13,508 nucleotides of DNA from Candidatus Moranbacteria bacterium CG_4_8_14_3_um_filter_34_16 (GTDB lineage: Bacteria > Patescibacteriota > Minisyncoccia > Moranbacterales > UBA2206). Positions 7,745 through 13,508 of the stretch are shown here, piece by piece. The stretch covers positions 5,926-19,433 of the forward strand of contig PFHO01000033.1 of NCBI GenBank assembly GCA_002782345.1, in the 5' to 3' direction. Positions within the stretch are counted from its first letter, which is position 1. Each line of letters opens with the position of its first letter. Under the pieces are notes generated by a model. That model ran no database searches and had not been told where the DNA came from. It saw only the letters and a list, made by a program, of their open reading frames with translations. The position numbers were made by a program, and so were the translations under genes.

Positions 7745-8026
7745 AGTTTTGGATAAAATCTAATGTTTTCTCGTTTGCTTGCTATTTTCGTTAATCGCAA
7801 TATTATCCTTATTCCAACTTTTGTGAAAATAAACTTCAATAAAGATTCGGAAAAAAAATTTACGATTGAATTTCTCGCTCTTCTCAATATATTCTCTTTC
7901 TTTCAATATTAATTATAAAAAATAAACATATACAATTAAATCAAAGAAAAATTAAAAAATTAAAATATTTTCTTATTTCTTTACCAATTTTTAAAACAAC
8001 CTATAAATTATTAAACTTAAAAAAAT
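7745..8026 (+). other. A+T-rich leader region upstream of RNase J
   Basis: This is a 282-base gap with no convincing gene. A 49-codon open frame (plus, 7763-7912) lacks a Shine-Dalgarno and recognisable sequence and is probably chance. From 7911 to 8026 I count 12 G or C in 116 bases (about 10%). A possible promoter is TTTACC (7980-7985), 16 bases, TATAAA (8002-8007), giving a leader of roughly 13 bases before ATG 8027. No terminator for the preceding gene is obvious. Confidence 0.4.
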
Positions 8027-9880
8027 ATGGACAAAATTAGAAAATCCCTTGAAGGGGTTTATTCTCACTCCTCAAAAATAAATCCTCATTCCGAGAAAAA
8101 AAATCTCCCTGAAACATCAAAAAACAAAAGAAGAGATTTTGCTTCTTTTAGGAGAAGAAACTTTAATCATTCCAAATCTAGTTTTTCTCAAAAAGAAATT
8201 TTTTCTCCTAAAGATTCTTTGCGGATCATTCCCTTGGGAGGCAATGAAGAAGTGGGAAGAAATATGACTCTTTTTGAATATGGCAAAGATATTATCATTC
8301 TGGATATGGGACTGCAATTCCCAGAAGAAGATATGCCTGGAATTGATTATATAATCCCGAATGTTAGTTATCTAGAAGGAAAAGAAAAAAATATTCGGGG
8401 CGTGATTTTGAGTCATGGACATTTGGATCATATCGGAGCCGCTCCACTTTTACTCAAAAAATTAGGCAACCCGCCTATCATTGGACGAGATTTAACTTTG
8501 GCGCTAGTAAAGAAAAAAATGGAAGATTACGACAAAAATTCTTCTCAAAGCCTTCAAACCATCCGTGTCAAATCTATCCAAGATAAAATAAAGTTGGGCG
8601 GTTTTGAAATCAATTTTTTTGATGTGGAGCATTCCATTATGGACGCTGTCGGAGTTATAATTAAAACTCCCCATGGAACAATTATCCATCCGGGAGACTG
8701 GACAATGGATAAAAATCCATTAAATGGAGAAATTTTAACTTATACTCACTTGGCCAAATTGCTGGAACCAAAAATTTTAATGTTAGAAAGTTTAGGTGCG
8801 ATAGACGTTCGTCATTCTGCCAGTGGAGAAAAAGAAATGTTTGCCAATTTAGAAAAATTAATTGTGGAAGCTAAGGGAAAAATTATCATTGGAACTTTTT
8901 CTTCTCAAATCAAAAGAATCGGACATATTTTGGAATTCGCCGAAAAAATCGGAAAAAAAGTGGCTTTGGACGGATACAGTATGAAAATGAACATTGAAAT
9001 TGCCAAAGAACTGGGTTACATAAAAGCGCATAAAGAAACGATTATTTCTGTCTCTCAAGTTAATGAATTTCCCGCTAATCGTGTTATTGTAATTTGCACC
9101 GGAGCGCAAGGGGAAGGAAACGCGGTTCTTTCCAGAATCATCACTGACAATCATCGTTTCATTAAAATTCAAAAAAACGACACTATTATTTTTTCTTCTT
9201 CGGTTATTCCCGGAAACGAACGCACTATCCAACGACTAAAAGATAATCTTTATAGAAAATGCGACAATGTCATTCATAACGACATTATGGATGTTCACAC
9301 CAGCGGACATTGCAATGCTTTTGATATAAAAGATATTTTGAGACAAATAAAACCAGATTTCTTTTTACCGGTTTACGCCAACCATTATATGCTCAAAGAA
9401 TCAGCCCGACTGGGAAAAGAAGTTGGCATACCGGAAAAAAATATCTTTGTTTTGGACAATGGATCGCAAATTGAATTTAAAGACAAAAAGGCCACTCTCC
9501 TAAAAGAAAAAATAGATACCAGTTATGTTATGGTGGATGGATTGGGAGTGGGAGATATTGGACAGGTGGTTCTTCGCGATCGCCAAGTTTTGAGTGAAGA
9601 TGGAATGTTTATGATCACTATAATCATAGATAGCAAAAGCAAAGAAATAATCGGAAATATTCAGGTAACCTCGCGCGGTTTCATTTATGTTAAAGAAAAT
9701 TTTGATTTGGTGAATGAAACTAAAAAAAGAGTTCAAAAAATTGTCAAAGAGACCACTTCTCAAAAAACTTCTTTGGAAAAAAAATTCATTGAAAATTCCA
9801 TCCGCGACAAAGTGGGACAATTTCTTTTTCAAAAAACTCAACGTCGTCCTATGGTTTTGCCGGTAATAATTGAAGTATAA
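8027..9880 (+). CDS. rnj: Ribonuclease J (metallo-beta-lactamase / beta-CASP RNase)
   Basis: RNase J is a zinc-dependent 5'-3' exo- and endoribonuclease for mRNA decay and rRNA processing. The protein has 617 residues; Bacillus RNase J1 has about 555. Residues 1-62 are a K/R/S-rich, probably disordered extension. The catalytic core starts at LRIIPLGGNEEVGRNM. Metal-site motifs are SHGHLDHIG (129-137), the histidine of VEHSIMD (H202), the aspartate of HPGDWTMD (D224) and the beta-CASP motif VHTSGHCNAFDI (423-434). The usual late metal ligand in PVHGE is replaced by PVYANHYML (448-456), a tyrosine with a histidine three residues on. The RNase J C-terminal domain is present, with SRGFIYV (549-555). 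An intrinsic terminator follows 20 bases after the stop. The gene stands apart from the preceding run and probably has its own promoter. Confidence 0.95.
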   Translation: MDKIRKSLEGVYSHSSKINPHSEKKNLPETSKNKRRDFASFRRRNFNHSKSSFSQKEIFSPKDSLRIIPLGGNEEVGRNMTLFEYGKDIIILDMGLQFPEEDMPGIDYIIPNVSYLEGKEKNIRGVILSHGHLDHIGAAPLLLKKLGNPPIIGRDLTLALVKKKMEDYDKNSSQSLQTIRVKSIQDKIKLGGFEINFFDVEHSIMDAVGVIIKTPHGTIIHPGDWTMDKNPLNGEILTYTHLAKLLEPKILMLESLGAIDVRHSASGEKEMFANLEKLIVEAKGKIIIGTFSSQIKRIGHILEFAEKIGKKVALDGYSMKMNIEIAKELGYIKAHKETIISVSQVNEFPANRVIVICTGAQGEGNAVLSRIITDNHRFIKIQKNDTIIFSSSVIPGNERTIQRLKDNLYRKCDNVIHNDIMDVHTSGHCNAFDIKDILRQIKPDFFLPVYANHYMLKESARLGKEVGIPEKNIFVLDNGSQIEFKDKKATLLKEKIDTSYVMVDGLGVGDIGQVVLRDRQVLSEDGMFMITIIIDSKSKEIIGNIQVTSRGFIYVKENFDLVNETKKRVQKIVKETTSQKTSLEKKFIENSIRDKVGQFLFQKTQRRPMVLPVIIEV

Positions 9881-9900
9881 AAAAATTTGTTAATTTTTTC

Positions 9901-9930
9901 AAAAAAAGACTGATTCTTCAGTCTTTTTTT
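9901..9930 (+). terminator. Strong intrinsic terminator, bidirectional
   Basis: There is a perfect 13-bp stem: A7-GACTGA (9901-9913) pairs with TCAGTC-T7 (9918-9930) around a TTCT loop, 20 bases after the RNase J stop. Because the arms begin and end in A7/T7, it works in both directions and can also stop transcripts coming leftward from the coiled-coil gene. Confidence 0.92.
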
Positions 9931-10124
9931 GTTTTTTAAAATTGAAAAAATTGGATAAATTTCAAATAAAATACGCAATTATGTTGAATTATCCAAAACA
10001 ACATTGGCTATTTAGACATTTTTAAAATTAGTTAAATCAATTCTTGGCAATCTCAATGGTTATCCGTCTTTTTTTTAGGATATAATCCAACTTGAAACTT
10101 TGCTAATTTATCTTTTTTAATTGT
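9931..10124. other. Convergent intergenic region
   Basis: This lies between the RNase J terminator and the 3' end of the coiled-coil gene. I see no gene. It contains an 8-bp inverted repeat, TTGGATAA (9951-9958) with TTATCCAA (9989-9996), and an isolated TATAAT on the plus strand near 10080 without a matching -35. Confidence 0.5.
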
Positions 10125-10478
10125 TTATTCAACTCTTTTAAAAGTTATTTTATACACCGGTTCAAAATCATTGTTTTGTTTATCTTTAACAACCACCGTT
10201 TTCCCGCTCACTAAATCGCTCATTGCGATATCAGAAATTTTTTGCGTCAATTCTTCCGACACATATTTCAATTTTTCCAATTCATCCCAACGCGCGCCCA
10301 TTCTAGCTTGCGCCGTAATTTCAATTTGTTTTTTTTCTTCTCTAAATTTTTTTATCTTTTCTCCAAATTCTTCATAATCATCGGCGTTTTTGAGCAAATC
10401 TTTGTATTCTCGCCTAATTTCTTTTTGATTTTTTTTATTCTCTTGAAGTTCATCATAGACCTCTTGAAGATTTTGCAT
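10125..10478 (-). CDS. Hypothetical small coiled-coil protein
   Basis: I do not recognise the family. The 117-residue protein is almost entirely charged helix: residues 1 to about 65 have heptad-like hydrophobic spacing (NLQEVYDELQENKKNQKEI; YEEFGEKIKKFREEKKQIEI) and suggest a coiled coil. A further helix (about 66-90, LEKLKYVSEELTQKISDI) precedes a short beta-rich end, GKTVVVKDKQNNDFEPVYKI. There is no signal peptide, membrane segment or cysteine, so it is probably a cytoplasmic oligomer or adaptor. It has its own promoter (10536-10565) with a hairpin in the leader and is followed by a convergent terminator, so it is a single-gene transcription unit. The clean gene structure and promoter make it a real gene; the function is unknown. 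Confidence 0.75.
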   Translation of the reverse strand: MQNLQEVYDELQENKKNQKEIRREYKDLLKNADDYEEFGEKIKKFREEKKQIEITAQARMGARWDELEKLKYVSEELTQKISDIAMSDLVSGKTVVVKDKQNNDFEPVYKITFKRVE

Positions 10479-10504
10479 ATTTTGTTTTAATTAAAAAAAT
10501 TAAA

Positions 10505-10520
10505 AAAGCCTTTCGACTTT
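10505..10520 (-). terminator. Terminator-like hairpin in the leader of the coiled-coil gene
   Basis: Read on the minus strand, AAAGTC-GAAA-GGCTTT forms a 6-bp stem (one G-U pair) with a GNRA tetraloop, followed by TTTAATTTTTTTAA. It lies between the promoter at 10536-10565 and the ATG at 10478, so it could attenuate transcription. The stem is short. Confidence 0.4.
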
Positions 10521-10535
10521 GTTTTAACCAAAAAA

Positions 10536-10565
10536 ATTATATCACAATCAAATACATCGTGGCAA
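10536..10565 (-). promoter_or_regulatory. Sigma-70-type promoter for the coiled-coil gene
   Basis: On the minus strand TTGCCA (complement of 10560-10565, 5/6 match) is followed after 18 bases by a perfect TATAAT (complement of 10536-10541). The predicted start near 10529 gives a leader of about 50 bases. Confidence 0.7.
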
Positions 10566-10709
10566 GCTGACGAAATATTAATGAAAGCTAATTTCTCTTA
10601 GCAGACTGCGAGATTTTTATAATTCCTCCCAAAACAAAGTTTTGGAGAAAATTTAACTCCTTTTACGAAAAAATTAAAAACCAACCTATATTTGGAAACA
10701 TTTTTTTAT
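10566..10709. other. Intergenic region with two hairpins
   Basis: No gene is seen. TCTC-(TTA)-GCA-GAC-TGC-GAGA followed by T5 (10594-10618) is a bulged, terminator-like hairpin in plus-strand sense. CTCCCAAAAC-AAA-GTTTTGGAG (10626-10647) is a stem with one bulged base and no T-run. The second could mark the 3' end of the LytR_C transcript. GGAG (10644-10647) could instead pair with CTCC (10657-10660). Confidence 0.4.
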
Positions 10710-10859
10710 TCATAACGCAAAGATTCCAATGTCATTTTGATTAACTTTATTTTCTTCTATTCTATTTTTGTTTTCATTTTTTATTTCGTCCATAATTTTG
10801 AAATCCAACCAAAACCATGTGATCGCTACAATCAATTTTTCCAAATCAAAAATTTTCAC
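10710..10859 (-). CDS. Probable small protein (49 residues) coupled to the LytR_C gene
   Basis: I found this open frame by reading the minus strand below the LytR_C stop. A GTG start at 10859 gives MKIFDLEKLIVAITWFWLDF and so on, ending in TGA at 10710. AGGAG (complement of 10870-10874), overlapping the LytR_C stop codon TAG, sits 10 bases before the GTG. This is the best Shine-Dalgarno seen in the window. Residues 5-24 are hydrophobic and aromatic (LEKLIVAITWFWLDFKIM), and the rest is N/E/K-rich and probably helical or disordered. The gap to the upstream gene is 13 bases, so translational coupling is likely. The family is not recognised; it could be a small membrane-associated protein. The alternative is a chance frame in an A+T-rich intergenic stretch. 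Confidence 0.5.
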   Translation of the reverse strand: MKIFDLEKLIVAITWFWLDFKIMDEIKNENKNRIEENKVNQNDIGIFAL

Positions 10860-10869
10860 TAAAATTTAT

Positions 10870-10874
10870 CTCCT
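10870..10874 (-). promoter_or_regulatory. Shine-Dalgarno AGGAG for the 49-residue small gene
   Basis: On the minus strand AGGAG overlaps the TAG stop of the LytR_C gene and lies 10 bases before GTG 10859. It is noted because it is what supports the small gene. Confidence 0.5.
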
Positions 10875-11793
10875 ATTTTTCTCCCCCAATGACTAAAATA
10901 TCTCCTTCCGGTTTTTTTTCTCCAACCGGAAGTTCTCCTAACTTTCCTCCAACTGTGGCGACAATTTTTTGTGTCGTCTCCGCGTTATTTCCGGAAAGAT
11001 CGACTATGATTGTTTCTGAATAATTTCCCAAAGCGTTTTTTGTGGCAACAATTTTCACATCAGGCACGCTAGTCAAAATTTCATCCGCCAATTTCCCCGC
11101 CAATCCTTTCGTAACTGTGCCGTTATAAACAACTACCCTTTTTATGGAAACTATTCCTTCAACTGTTTCCCCTAAAGCTGAAGTATTTTCCAAAGTTTTT
11201 TCTGTTTGATTTTCTTCCGAAATTGAATTACCAGCTTTTTTTTCATTATTATTCAAAACCGATTGACTTTCTCCTGACACCTCGGAATCAGTCGCTCCTG
11301 CCACCACCGATTTATCTTCATTTTTACCAACATCATTGCTTTCTTCTCCTAATGAAGCCATTTCAATAATCTTGTCCGTTTCCGGTCTATAAAGAACTGC
11401 CCGCCGATTATTAGTATAAAGCAAAACCTTGTCGCCATTTTGTGCGCTGGAAAAAAACAATTGTCCTTTCAACTTCTCTTTATCTTTCACTTCGGCAATT
11501 GTTGGCTCTTCATCACTGGGCAACTCCAACACTTTTCCCAATTTTTCCGTCAAAATCTTGACTTCCGATTGTGGAGCGAGAACATTTTTCCCAATAGAAG
11601 TCGCCAAAACTTTTTTATATTGCCAATAAAAATACCCGCCAAAAAAAATTGTTCCGCTAAAAAAAATTATCGCTAAAAAACCAACAACTAATTTTGCGTT
11701 AAACATTTTTTTTGGTTTGCTTGTTTCTTTTTCCGAAACAGATGCCACCGCCAATTCCGTTTTTTCTGTTTTTATTTTTTTTATTTTGGGCAT
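10873..11793 (-). CDS. LytR_C-domain membrane-anchored protein
   Basis: From ATG 11793 the protein has 306 residues. It has a lysine-rich cytoplasmic N-terminus (MPKIKKIKTEKTE), one membrane span at about 33-54 (AKLVVGFLAIIFFSGTIFFG), then an extracytoplasmic part. A conserved block at about 117-147 (NGDKVLLYTNNRRAVLYRP) is, from memory, common in such proteins of candidate-phyla bacteria. An S/N/E-rich linker (about 148-210) leads to a LytR_C-type domain (about 216-290) with VVVYNGTVTKGLAGKLADEI and SETIIVDLSGNN. It lacks the LytR-CpsA-Psr catalytic domain, so it is not a wall-polymer ligase. A cell-envelope or scaffold role is inferred. The frame is open to 11943, but that would run through the terminator at 11872-11907. 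ATG 11820 is the alternative start, only 4 bases past the promoter -10; ATG 11793 leaves a short leader. Confidence 0.8.
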   Translation of the reverse strand: MPKIKKIKTEKTELAVASVSEKETSKPKKMFNAKLVVGFLAIIFFSGTIFFGGYFYWQYKKVLATSIGKNVLAPQSEVKILTEKLGKVLELPSDEEPTIAEVKDKEKLKGQLFFSSAQNGDKVLLYTNNRRAVLYRPETDKIIEMASLGEESNDVGKNEDKSVVAGATDSEVSGESQSVLNNNEKKAGNSISEENQTEKTLENTSALGETVEGIVSIKRVVVYNGTVTKGLAGKLADEILTSVPDVKIVATKNALGNYSETIIVDLSGNNAETTQKIVATVGGKLGELPVGEKKPEGDILVIGGEK

Positions 11794-11824
11794 AGTTTTT
11801 AAAAAATACTTCTTGCTCATTTTT

Positions 11825-11853
11825 ATTATAACAGAAAAATGAATTTCACTCAA
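11825..11853 (-). promoter_or_regulatory. Sigma-70-type promoter for the LytR_C gene
   Basis: On the minus strand TTGAGT (complement of 11848-11853) is followed after 17 bases by a perfect TATAAT (complement of 11825-11830), with TGT before it (extended -10). The predicted start at about 11818 falls at the ATG at 11820. This favours translation from ATG 11793 or a leaderless message. Confidence 0.7.
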
Positions 11854-11871
11854 CGAGGAAAAATTCAGATC

Positions 11872-11907
11872 AAAAAAACAGGTTTTTGCGTTGCCGACAA
11901 AAACCTG
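11872..11907 (-). terminator. Intrinsic terminator of the surface-protein gene
   Basis: On the minus strand CAGGTTTTTG pairs perfectly with CAAAAACCTG (10 bp) around a 9-base loop and is followed by T7 (complement of 11872-11878). It begins 17 bases after the TAA stop at 11924 and insulates the LytR_C promoter. Confidence 0.88.
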
Positions 11908-11923
11908 CTTAAAAAACGCCCAT

Positions 11924-13508
11924 TTATTCAACCCGATTGACATCCGCTAAACCATCTGATTGATTTATGCTTTCGCTGATGTTGTTATCCAAAACAGCAT
12001 TATTCAAATTTTCGGCAGATGTATTTTCTTCATTAGATTTTTCATTAGATATATTTTCAGAAGAATTTATATTTTCAACTGGTAACTCATTTTTTTCAAC
12101 TTCATTTTTTTCATTTTCTGTTGTTATTTTTGTTTGATCATTTTCATTTTCCGCTTTTTCGCTCAAAAAGGTGTTGGGATTTTTTCCTGAAACAACCATC
12201 CACATAAACGGAATATCCGCGCTGGCCGGTTGATTGATTTTGATTTCAAATCCGCTTTTGGTTACATTGGTTACGATAAAACGAATATCGGAAAGCAAGA
12301 TCAATTCTTCCACCGCTTCTTGCATTTCTTGGTCTTCCTGTTGTCCGGCGGAAAGTGTCACGCTGACCAAAGGGGTTTCTGTATATTCTTTTTCAAAAAT
12401 GACTTTCACCCGATTGCTATTTTCCTTTATTATAGCATAACCGGCGCTGTCTTTTCCAATCACAATTTCACCAGCGATTTCTATCCCTCCTTCAGCAATC
12501 AACCTATCCCTAAAAATAACTGAATTATTATTATCAAAAGAGATTGTTTCAAAAAATTTCTTCAACACTTCCGATGTTACAGATTTTAAAGATTCGGCTG
12601 AATTATCAAATTCCAATCCCGCAAAAATGTTTTCAACTTCTTCGCTAATGTTGTTTTTTTCAATTTCCAACCCGCCAGAAACTTCCCCTTTATTTTTTTC
12701 AGTTAGACTTTCCATTTTGGACAGAGTCTCTTTTTGCAATTTTATTTCTCCTTCCAAATCAGTTATTCGTTTTTCAAAAATTTCATCTTGTTTTTTCAAC
12801 GCGTCAATCACTCCGAAAAGATCGGAAACTTTCATTTTTTCAAAAACACTTTTTAAATTCTCCACCCCCATCAATTGATCTTGTTCATCAACTATTTTTT
12901 TCAGTTCTTTTATTCCATTAACTGTGGTCGCCAGAATTGGTCTGTCGGAAAGAGTTAAATAGCCTCGGCTATCCACTCCCACCGCTTCCGGAATAACGCT
13001 TTGGATATTTTGGGCGCTAAAACCGGCATATTTATTTTCCGTTTCCATTCCGCTGGCATCATTCCAACGATACACAATCGGATTGATTTCTAAAAGACTT
13101 TCTAATCCTCGCTCAAACGAGCCGGAAACATTTTTCAATCTTTCATCGGAAGAAACAGAAAGATTTCCGTCAGCATCGGTTTGAAGCGATCCGGCTCCAA
13201 AATTGGCAAAACGGACTGTTCCGGTAGTATGCAACTGCGCAGTCGGACTCGTCGTCCCGATGCCGACGTTGCCCGAACCAATAATCGAAATTCCTGAGCC
13301 ACTGTTAGTGATATTGAACGTCTCATTGACACTGTTGATCGTCGATACCAAGGTTGTATTGTGCAACTGAATCATGTCATTCGTTACACTGTCGAATCCA
13401 ACCATAATTCCTAAATTATTCACTGACTGTCTCACATGCAACGGACGTCCCGGACTCGCTGTCCCAATGCCGACATTGCCATTGTCTAACATTGTAACTA
13501 ATGCCGTT
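11924..13508 (-). CDS. Tail-fibre-like surface protein with S74 intramolecular chaperone domain, partial at N-terminus
   Basis: The frame is open through the right edge, so the N-terminus is missing; 527 codons are visible. Residues below count from the internal ATG at 13492. Two beta-type repeats carry GNVGIGT (about 5-20 and 74-88), as in trimeric fibres and adhesins. An S74 (endosialidase-type) chaperone domain follows at about 115-208: it starts with SDERLK, which holds the serine and lysine of the described self-cleavage dyad, and includes YAGFSAQNIQSVIPEAV and NGIKELKKIV. Next comes a coiled coil (about 200-265), a beta-sandwich-like region (about 325-437, FEKEYTETPLVSVTL and PFMWMVVSG) and an N/E/S-rich acidic tail (about 441-522). 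S74 domains usually sit at the very C-terminus; here about 310 residues follow. It is probably a trimeric cell-surface protein rather than phage, as no other phage gene is present. Confidence 0.85.
   Translation of the reverse strand, partial: TALVTMLDNGNVGIGTASPGRPLHVRQSVNNLGIMVGFDSVTNDMIQLHNTTLVSTINSVNETFNITNSGSGISIIGSGNVGIGTTSPTAQLHTTGTVRFANFGAGSLQTDADGNLSVSSDERLKNVSGSFERGLESLLEINPIVYRWNDASGMETENKYAGFSAQNIQSVIPEAVGVDSRGYLTLSDRPILATTVNGIKELKKIVDEQDQLMGVENLKSVFEKMKVSDLFGVIDALKKQDEIFEKRITDLEGEIKLQKETLSKMESLTEKNKGEVSGGLEIEKNNISEEVENIFAGLEFDNSAESLKSVTSEVLKKFFETISFDNNNSVIFRDRLIAEGGIEIAGEIVIGKDSAGYAIIKENSNRVKVIFEKEYTETPLVSVTLSAGQQEDQEMQEAVEELILLSDIRFIVTNVTKSGFEIKINQPASADIPFMWMVVSGKNPNTFLSEKAENENDQTKITTENEKNEVEKNELPVENINSSENISNEKSNEENTSAENLNNAVLDNNISESINQSDGLADVNRVE
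13244..13480 (-). repeat. Two diverged 30-base repeats encoding GNVGIGT-SP
   Basis: Positions 13451-13480 and 13244-13273 differ at 4 of 30 bases by my alignment, and both encode the GNVGIGT(A/T)SP unit. They are about 207 bases apart, in frame (69 codons), and lie in a segment of higher G+C than the rest of the window. Confidence 0.8.

Noticed and set aside
7763..7912. 49-codon plus-strand open frame between the isomerase and RNase J
   Set aside because: It has no Shine-Dalgarno and no recognisable motif, and its composition matches surrounding A+T-rich non-coding sequence. A chance frame is more likely.
9951..10091. Cluster of TTATCC/GGATAA cores resembling DnaA boxes (one TTATCCAAA is 8/9 to the consensus)
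   Set aside because: The core TTATCC occurs at many other places in the window, including inside genes, and no dnaA or dnaN lies nearby. It is not evidence for an origin.
11794..11943. N-terminal extension of the LytR_C protein up to a start at 11943
   Set aside because: It would span the strong terminator at 11872-11907 and the promoter at 11825-11853 and overlap the end of the upstream gene. The translated extension also looks unlike a signal or domain.
11924..13508. A prophage tail module, suggested by the tail-fibre-like protein
   Set aside because: No capsid, terminase, portal or integrase genes are present. Its own terminator and a neighbouring membrane-protein gene fit a cellular surface protein better.
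1..13508. Use of UGA as a sense codon, as in some candidate-phyla lineages
   Set aside because: The ManC-like gene, the holin-like gene and the small 10710 frame end in TGA at sensible places, and no confident gene has an internal TGA.

Overview
The window is about two-thirds A+T and reads as ordinary bacterial chromosome, with no prophage integrase, insertion sequence, CRISPR array, tRNA or rRNA. Several proteins suggest a candidate-phyla-radiation (Patescibacteria/Parcubacteria-like) genome. These are a divergent NIF3 protein, a small SecG, a family-5 solute-binding protein with an uncleaved-type N-terminal anchor, a surface protein with GNVGIGT-type repeats and an S74 chaperone domain, and a one-span LytR_C protein. 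UGA acts as a normal stop (the ManC-like and holin-like genes end in TGA, and no reading frame contains an internal TGA), which argues against the Gracilibacteria/Absconditabacteria code. The lineage is an inference from gene content, not from a marker phylogeny.

Layout. Positions 1-4243 are read on the minus strand: a ManC-like mannose-1-phosphate guanylyltransferase, then uvrB, then, after a gene-poor stretch of about 280 bases, a NIF3-family gene that runs off the left edge. A divergent intergenic region (4244-4390) separates these from a plus-strand run: a four-helix PF04020-type membrane protein, secG, a family-5 solute-binding protein, a phosphoglucose/phosphomannose isomerase and, after a very A+T-rich leader, ribonuclease J. 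RNase J ends in a strong bidirectional terminator (9901-9930). From there to the right edge everything is on the minus strand: a surface/tail-fibre-like protein entering from the right edge, its terminator, a LytR_C membrane protein with its own promoter, a probable 49-residue small protein coupled to it, and a separately promoted coiled-coil protein.

How the genes work together. ManC-like and PGI/PMI-like enzymes lie on either side of the divergent region. Together they would supply two of the three steps from fructose-6-phosphate to GDP-mannose; the phosphomannomutase step is not in the window. UvrB (nucleotide excision repair), RNase J (RNA turnover) and SecG (protein export) are housekeeping. 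The solute-binding protein, the LytR_C protein and the S74 surface protein are all predicted to be exported or membrane-anchored, which fits the position of the first next to secG.

Most noteworthy points: the solute-binding protein has convincing coding sequence upstream of every usual start codon; RNase J has a changed metal-ligand loop (VYANH where VHGE is expected); UvrB carries a lysine-rich insertion just after its SATP motif; the S74 domain sits in mid-protein; and a G+C-rich repeat segment opens the surface protein. I did not find a wholly new multi-gene system.
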